In this document: one piece after another, positions 60,259 to 64,000 of the stretch
Position numbering within the stretch: position 1 is the first letter of the stretch
Layout of the letters: every line of letters begins with the position of its first letter
Origin: Carya illinoinensis
Taxonomy: Eukaryota; Streptophyta; Magnoliopsida; Fagales; Juglandaceae
Assembly (NCBI RefSeq): GCF_018687715.1
Contig: NC_056758.1
Coordinates: 34,567,467-34,631,466, forward strand
Direction: 5' to 3'
DNA length: 64,000 nucleotides
Notes under the pieces: generated by a model
What the model was told of the DNA's origin: nothing
Seen by the model: the letters and a program-made list of their open reading frames with translations, nothing else
The model's database searches: none
Translations under genes and position numbers: made by a program

Positions 60259-61139
60259 TATATAACTTATATATATATAATATATATAATATATTATATA
60301 TTTATATTATATATATATATATAGGTGCGGGGCGGGGGAAACACGGACCGGGGAGGGTCCGTTTCCGTCCCCCGCCTCCGCTGGGGGTTGGGATACAGGC
60401 CGGGGCCCCCCGCCCCGGCCCTAACGGTGCGGGGCGCCCCGCCCCGCCCTATGCGGGGGCGGGGCAAACGGGGCGGGGTAGCGGGTTCCGGGGCCCCGCT
60501 GCCCACCCCTAGTTTTGAACACCTCATTTGATGGGAACTATAAATAGAACAGGTTAACTTCTGTTCTAGGTGTGGAGAATCAGAGCAAAAACCCTAAAGG
60601 CCTCCAAGAATTTCTTACCCCCATTTGGTTGATTCTCTCTTGGATAAACATTTCTCCACCACAACACATTCAAAATCAACTCTTACTTGAGTCCATTGAA
60701 GTGGACATTTTTGTTGGCCGGAAGAGTCCGGAGCTGCCGTTAATGCAGAGATCGAGAGGTTCTCGTGGGAAGCTATAGGAAGGTCGGAGTTCCGACACTA
60801 CATGCATGTAGAGATCGAGTGGGTCACTCGTGGTGTTGCAAGCCAAGTTTAGCTACTACAAAGGTTTTGTGAGTGTCTCTAAATTGATTGTAACAAACTA
60901 AAATTTTTATAGTGGATTTGAGGTGGTGCCTTACACCCAGAGTGGTTTTAGATTTTGAAGATGTTCTTCAAATGAGTTTCCACTCCGTGATCAAAATTAT
61001 GTGTTGATTATTTGTGTTATTTGATTCATTTATTAACTGCTTGTTTGTCTAATTTTCAAAAGGTCATAAAAATTATATTACACCTATTCACCCCCCCTCT
61101 AGGTGTAGTGTTGGGTAGAACCACTGCTTTTTCATTAGT

Positions 61140-62512
61140 ATTCTCAATCAGTAAAACAGGAGATTTTTTTTTTCTATACAAATTTCTCTCTTTGCTTGGA
61201 GATTTGAAAATTTTGACAAACACTAGTTATGATTGTTTATGAAACTGAAACCACCAACTGCCCACAGTCATTTATCTCAACACTTTTTAGTAAAGGAAGG
61301 CTCTTTGGTAACTTTCCCAATAGCTTCGGATACCTAGTAAGGGAAAAGTGATGTAGCATTGGAAACATTTCGCAAGGACTCCAGTTCTCTCACTCCTTCA
61401 TATTCATGAAACTCAAACTCCTCAAGGATCTAAAACATTCTATGGAACCGTGTCCAATGCTCTTGACAGAAGTTGCTTGAGTCATGTCTCACAAGTATTT
61501 CGAGTATATATTAAATGGCAAATCTCAGGTACTTTTTGGCTCCATGCATTGCTTGAGTCTATCTTGGAATAAAGTCTCATGAACTTTTTGGAGAACATGC
61601 TGGTCAAACTTGTCTCGTTAGTAGATTTCAATCCCCTAGGTAATCATTTGAGTCCTATCTAAATTATAATATGCAACATAAATAATGTTGGTTGTAAAGG
61701 CTTTTAAATAGAATTATTCAAAAAATAATAATAATGATATAAGAGAAGGAGATAAAACAGAGAAGTAAAATAATAATGATATAAGACTAAAGAGTAAGCC
61801 ATTAGTAAGGACCGAGTTGTGCATGCAATAGCTAGCTGATAAGCTAGTCTAGGTCTAGAACCACCTAATGCCTACTAGCTTTTCTCCCTTCACATTTGGA
61901 AAACCAATGAGCAATAATAAATGTAGGAGGAATTATAAATATATCAAACAACCACCAACGTAAATTTTGGTATTCAATACTGGTTGCCTAGCTACTTCAA
62001 AAATTAACCCATCTCCAAACCCATGAATCTCGGAAAGAAGAAGCACCCAAATTCCATTATATTCAACTGTTTTGCTAGTAAGTGGATTAATGAGATGAAG
62101 ACATCATGAGGTGACAGTGAATTAACATACATTGACACCCAAGAGATCATTAATCGTAAATTGGACAGCGAAAGCAAAAATAATATGAAAGGAGGAGAAA
62201 GCTCCTGCAAATGGAAGTTTCAATAACATAATTTGAGCTTACTGTGACAACTACCAGTAATTTAATTATACAGATATGTACGTGTAATCTTTTTGGGGTC
62301 AGTCCCTGCACAGGTGTTGTTGTTAAGTTGTCTTAACATTGGATATCTTCTTCTGTTGTATCTCTCATATAATAATGACTCATTTTTAATTGGATAATAG
62401 TCTTATAAATACAAGGATCTTAAATCTTAATTAGCTGGAAATTTGATAATTAATAATCTTCAATCTGGTTTTTCTGGACTTAAATTATTGGCCGAAAAGC
62501 TTGCTTTTACAG
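61140..62512. other. intergenic region right of the LTR retrotransposon
   Basis: No gene, terminal repeat or recognisable element. AT-rich with scattered A-runs. Confidence 0.45.
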
Positions 62513-62656
62513 TAAATATGGAAACCATGCATGTAATATATTCATGTGGTCGGAAATATGGAAACCATGCATGTAATATATTTATGAGTAGTACTTGTAC
62601 CTTTGACACATTTATTCATGTGGTCGGAAATATGGAAACCATGCATGTAATATATA
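62513..62656. repeat. interspersed short repeat, three copies
   Basis: ATATGGAAACCATGCATGTA occurs three times (from about 62516, 62556 and 62629), twice preceded by TTCATGTGGTCGGAA. Each copy contains the palindrome ATGCAT. Confidence 0.75.
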
Positions 62657-62897
62657 ATATTATATGATAAATGTTTTGGTTAGTAATTAACTAAATAAGA
62701 TAAATATTATGCTTTGCTGAATTAATTAGAAACATGCAACTATTACCTGTTCAACTATCTAATTGGGACATTATAATTTGATCAATGCAATATTTGCATT
62801 AGATAATAAATATGTATCCATAAAAAAGATAATGAATACTTTAGTGTTGATAGTGCAAGATGTATTATATATAATACCAATAACATGTGACAATCAG

Positions 62898-63501
62898 TGC
62901 AAAAGAGAAGGTTTTCTACAAAGGATTAAAGACGAAGAAGGTGAAGGATGCAATATATATGGATTCTTGGAAGTCAATAAGGTGGCAGGAAGGCATCATT
63001 TTGCACCTGGAAAAAGCTTCCATCAGTCGGGTGTTCATGTACATGATCTGCTAGCATCTCAAAAGGATAGTTTTAATGTAAGTTATGAGCCGGATCTTTT
63101 CATTGATATGCTATTGATATTAATCCATATATTTTTAAAAGTCTTCAAATGTCATGCTATTGTATTTCCTTTTATTTGACCTTTGTTATAGTTTCTGGTA
63201 AGGCATCTGATAAATGTGCTATATGTGATACAGATAAGTCACAAGATCAATAGAGTAACTTTTGGAGACTATTTCCCTGGCGTTGTGAATCCTCTGGACG
63301 GGTAGGCAATTTTTTTTCTTTCACCCTAGTCCAGTGAGCCATCCCTTGTACAAAATACATAATCCAATTTTTGTATATATGTCACATTGTATATATTAAA
63401 ATAAAAATATTATATTCTGTACAACTTTCAGGGTGCAATGGACACACTCCACCATTCAAATGGGCAGCTTAACATGGGAACCTAGCAAGTATATGAAATG
63501 A
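62898..63501 (+). pseudogene. fragment of an ERGIC3/ERV46-type cargo-receptor gene
   Basis: Three exon-like pieces in order: 62898-63077 (CKREGFLQRIKDEEGEGCNI, then YGFLEVNKVAGRHHFAPGKS, ending QKDSFN before GTAAGT), 63234-63301 (ISHKINRVTFGDYFPGVVNP) and from 63432 (GVQWT). Splice sites are GT-AG and phases fit. These match the luminal part of plant endoplasmic-reticulum to Golgi intermediate compartment protein 3, an ER-Golgi membrane cargo receptor. The third piece loses similarity after five residues and stops at TGA 63499-63501. No upstream exons with the first membrane span are seen before 62898. The copy is therefore a partial duplicate, possibly carried here by a transposon. Confidence 0.8.
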
Positions 63502-64000
63502 GTACACCATTCAAATTCCTCTGAAAGTTATAAGCTGTTGTACAGGATTTTCATGTGGATGTTTCCCATGCTTTACATCTAAAATGATGTTTATAAACAT
63601 ACAACAGGATTTTCTGCAATTTACAAAAAATTGCAGAAAATGATGATCTTAAATTGTATGAGAATGACTGGCATCCAGTAATGAGAGCTGCAGTTTGATA
63701 CATTAATTATGATTTGGTAGAGATTGAAGGCAGTTTAATGCATAGGAAACACTTCATTACTGCAAATATAGTTGGTAGGCACACAAGCTGAACATCTTAA
63801 GTAAACCCATATCTCAACTATGCATTGAATCTGGAGGAGTTAAAAAATGTTTAATAGGTTTCAGAAGGCATCTCCAATAGAAGAATTACTAAAAGAGGTA
63901 GAGATAAGTGGAAGAGTCCTAATGAAAACTGAATTTGGGTAAAATTTGTTCCTGAATTTTTTTAACGGCAGGAGTGGTGGTCTTACATCAAGGGGATCAT
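63502..64000. other. right-edge non-coding sequence
   Basis: No gene recognised. Could be decayed downstream intron or exon sequence of the ERGIC3-type fragment. Confidence 0.4.

Larger units (their letters stand above)
55855..60511 (-). mobile_element. hAT transposon H (4.66 kb) with open transposase
   Basis: Ends TAGGGGTGCTACCCGC and, on the minus strand, TAGGGGTGGGCAGCGG (8 bp identical, then similar). Exact 8-bp duplication GTTTTGAA (55847-55854 and 60512-60519). Both subterminal zones are extremely GC-rich (55885-56045 and 60325-60500) and share GGGGCGGGG/CCCCGCC units. The transposase is on the minus strand. The flanking LTR reads uninterrupted if the element and one duplication are removed. 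Confidence 0.93.
49072..61134 (+). mobile_element. SIRE-style copia LTR retrotransposon lacking pol, with a hAT insert in its 3' LTR
   Basis: The 5' LTR is 49072-50109, and the 3' LTR is 55420-61134 with a hAT inserted. Both begin TGTTRAGGGAAAAATGAGCG and end CCACTGCTTTTTCA. The 5-bp duplication TTAGT is at 49067-49071 and 61135-61139. The primer-binding site TTGGTATCAGAGC follows the 5' LTR and a GGGGGAGA polypurine tract precedes the 3' LTR. Between them are gag (50179-52155) and a second ORF (53903-54990). No protease, integrase or reverse transcriptase was seen, so the element depended on a partner. The LTRs look very similar over their length, suggesting fairly recent insertion, before the hAT arrived. 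Confidence 0.9.
55420..61134 (+). repeat. 3' LTR, split by a hAT transposon
   Basis: Parts 55420-55854 and 60520-61134 align with the 5' LTR across the hAT insertion. The insertion lies after the 51-bp array and before the TATA box (60539-60547). Confidence 0.9.

Overview
This is nuclear DNA of a flowering plant. It has spliced single-copy-type genes with U-rich introns, very AT-rich spacers and a dense, nested load of plant transposons. The protein sequences and repeat families suggest a woody eudicot, possibly of the walnut, hickory or oak group, but the group is only an inference. I see no bacterial, viral or organellar gene block, no convincing tRNA or rRNA gene and no CRISPR array.

Host genes: two SKP1-like genes on the minus strand (SKP1-A 1272-2796; SKP1-B 24758-26627), which are dispersed copies of one duplicated segment with flanks and intron. 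A three-exon gene of unknown function lies at 29165-33091 (minus), and a five-exon secreted GDSL esterase/lipase at 42430-44846 (minus). A broken fragment of an ERGIC3/ERV46-type cargo-receptor gene lies at 62898-63501 (plus). A doubtful terminal exon sits at the left edge.

Layout of the repeats: 2.97-16.87 kb is a chain of three PIF/Harbinger-type elements (A, B, C) placed end to end. Element A carries a Myb/SANT-like ORF1 pseudogene split by a 3.35-kb solo LTR. Element C carries a 1.76-kb retroposon with a 15-bp target duplication. A second, related solo LTR sits at the end of the chain and itself contains a small Mutator-type MITE. 19.98-24.04 kb is a decayed hAT element with a broken DUF659/hAT transposase. 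At 34.03-40.47 kb two hAT elements of one family lie in opposite orientation. The second contains a copia-type solo LTR, which contains another hAT element: three levels of insertion, each with its own target duplication. An orphan hAT-like end and an orphan CACTA end lie at 46.8 and 47.4 kb.

The most notable region is 49067-61139: a complete copia-type LTR retrotransposon of the SIRE style, with LTRs, a primer-binding site, a polypurine tract and a 5-bp target duplication. It has gag but no recognisable pol. A second open reading frame follows, which appears to have its own TATA box and 5'-leader intron. The same CGCTCGAG-rich motif that forms a 51-bp repeat array in front of the LTR TATA box recurs in front of this internal TATA box. 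The 3' LTR is split by a 4.66-kb hAT transposon whose transposase is still open (about 712 aa), so it may be an autonomous hAT element.

Coordinates of splice sites and element ends come from reading the sequence by eye. Family names come from remembered motif patterns, not from a database search.
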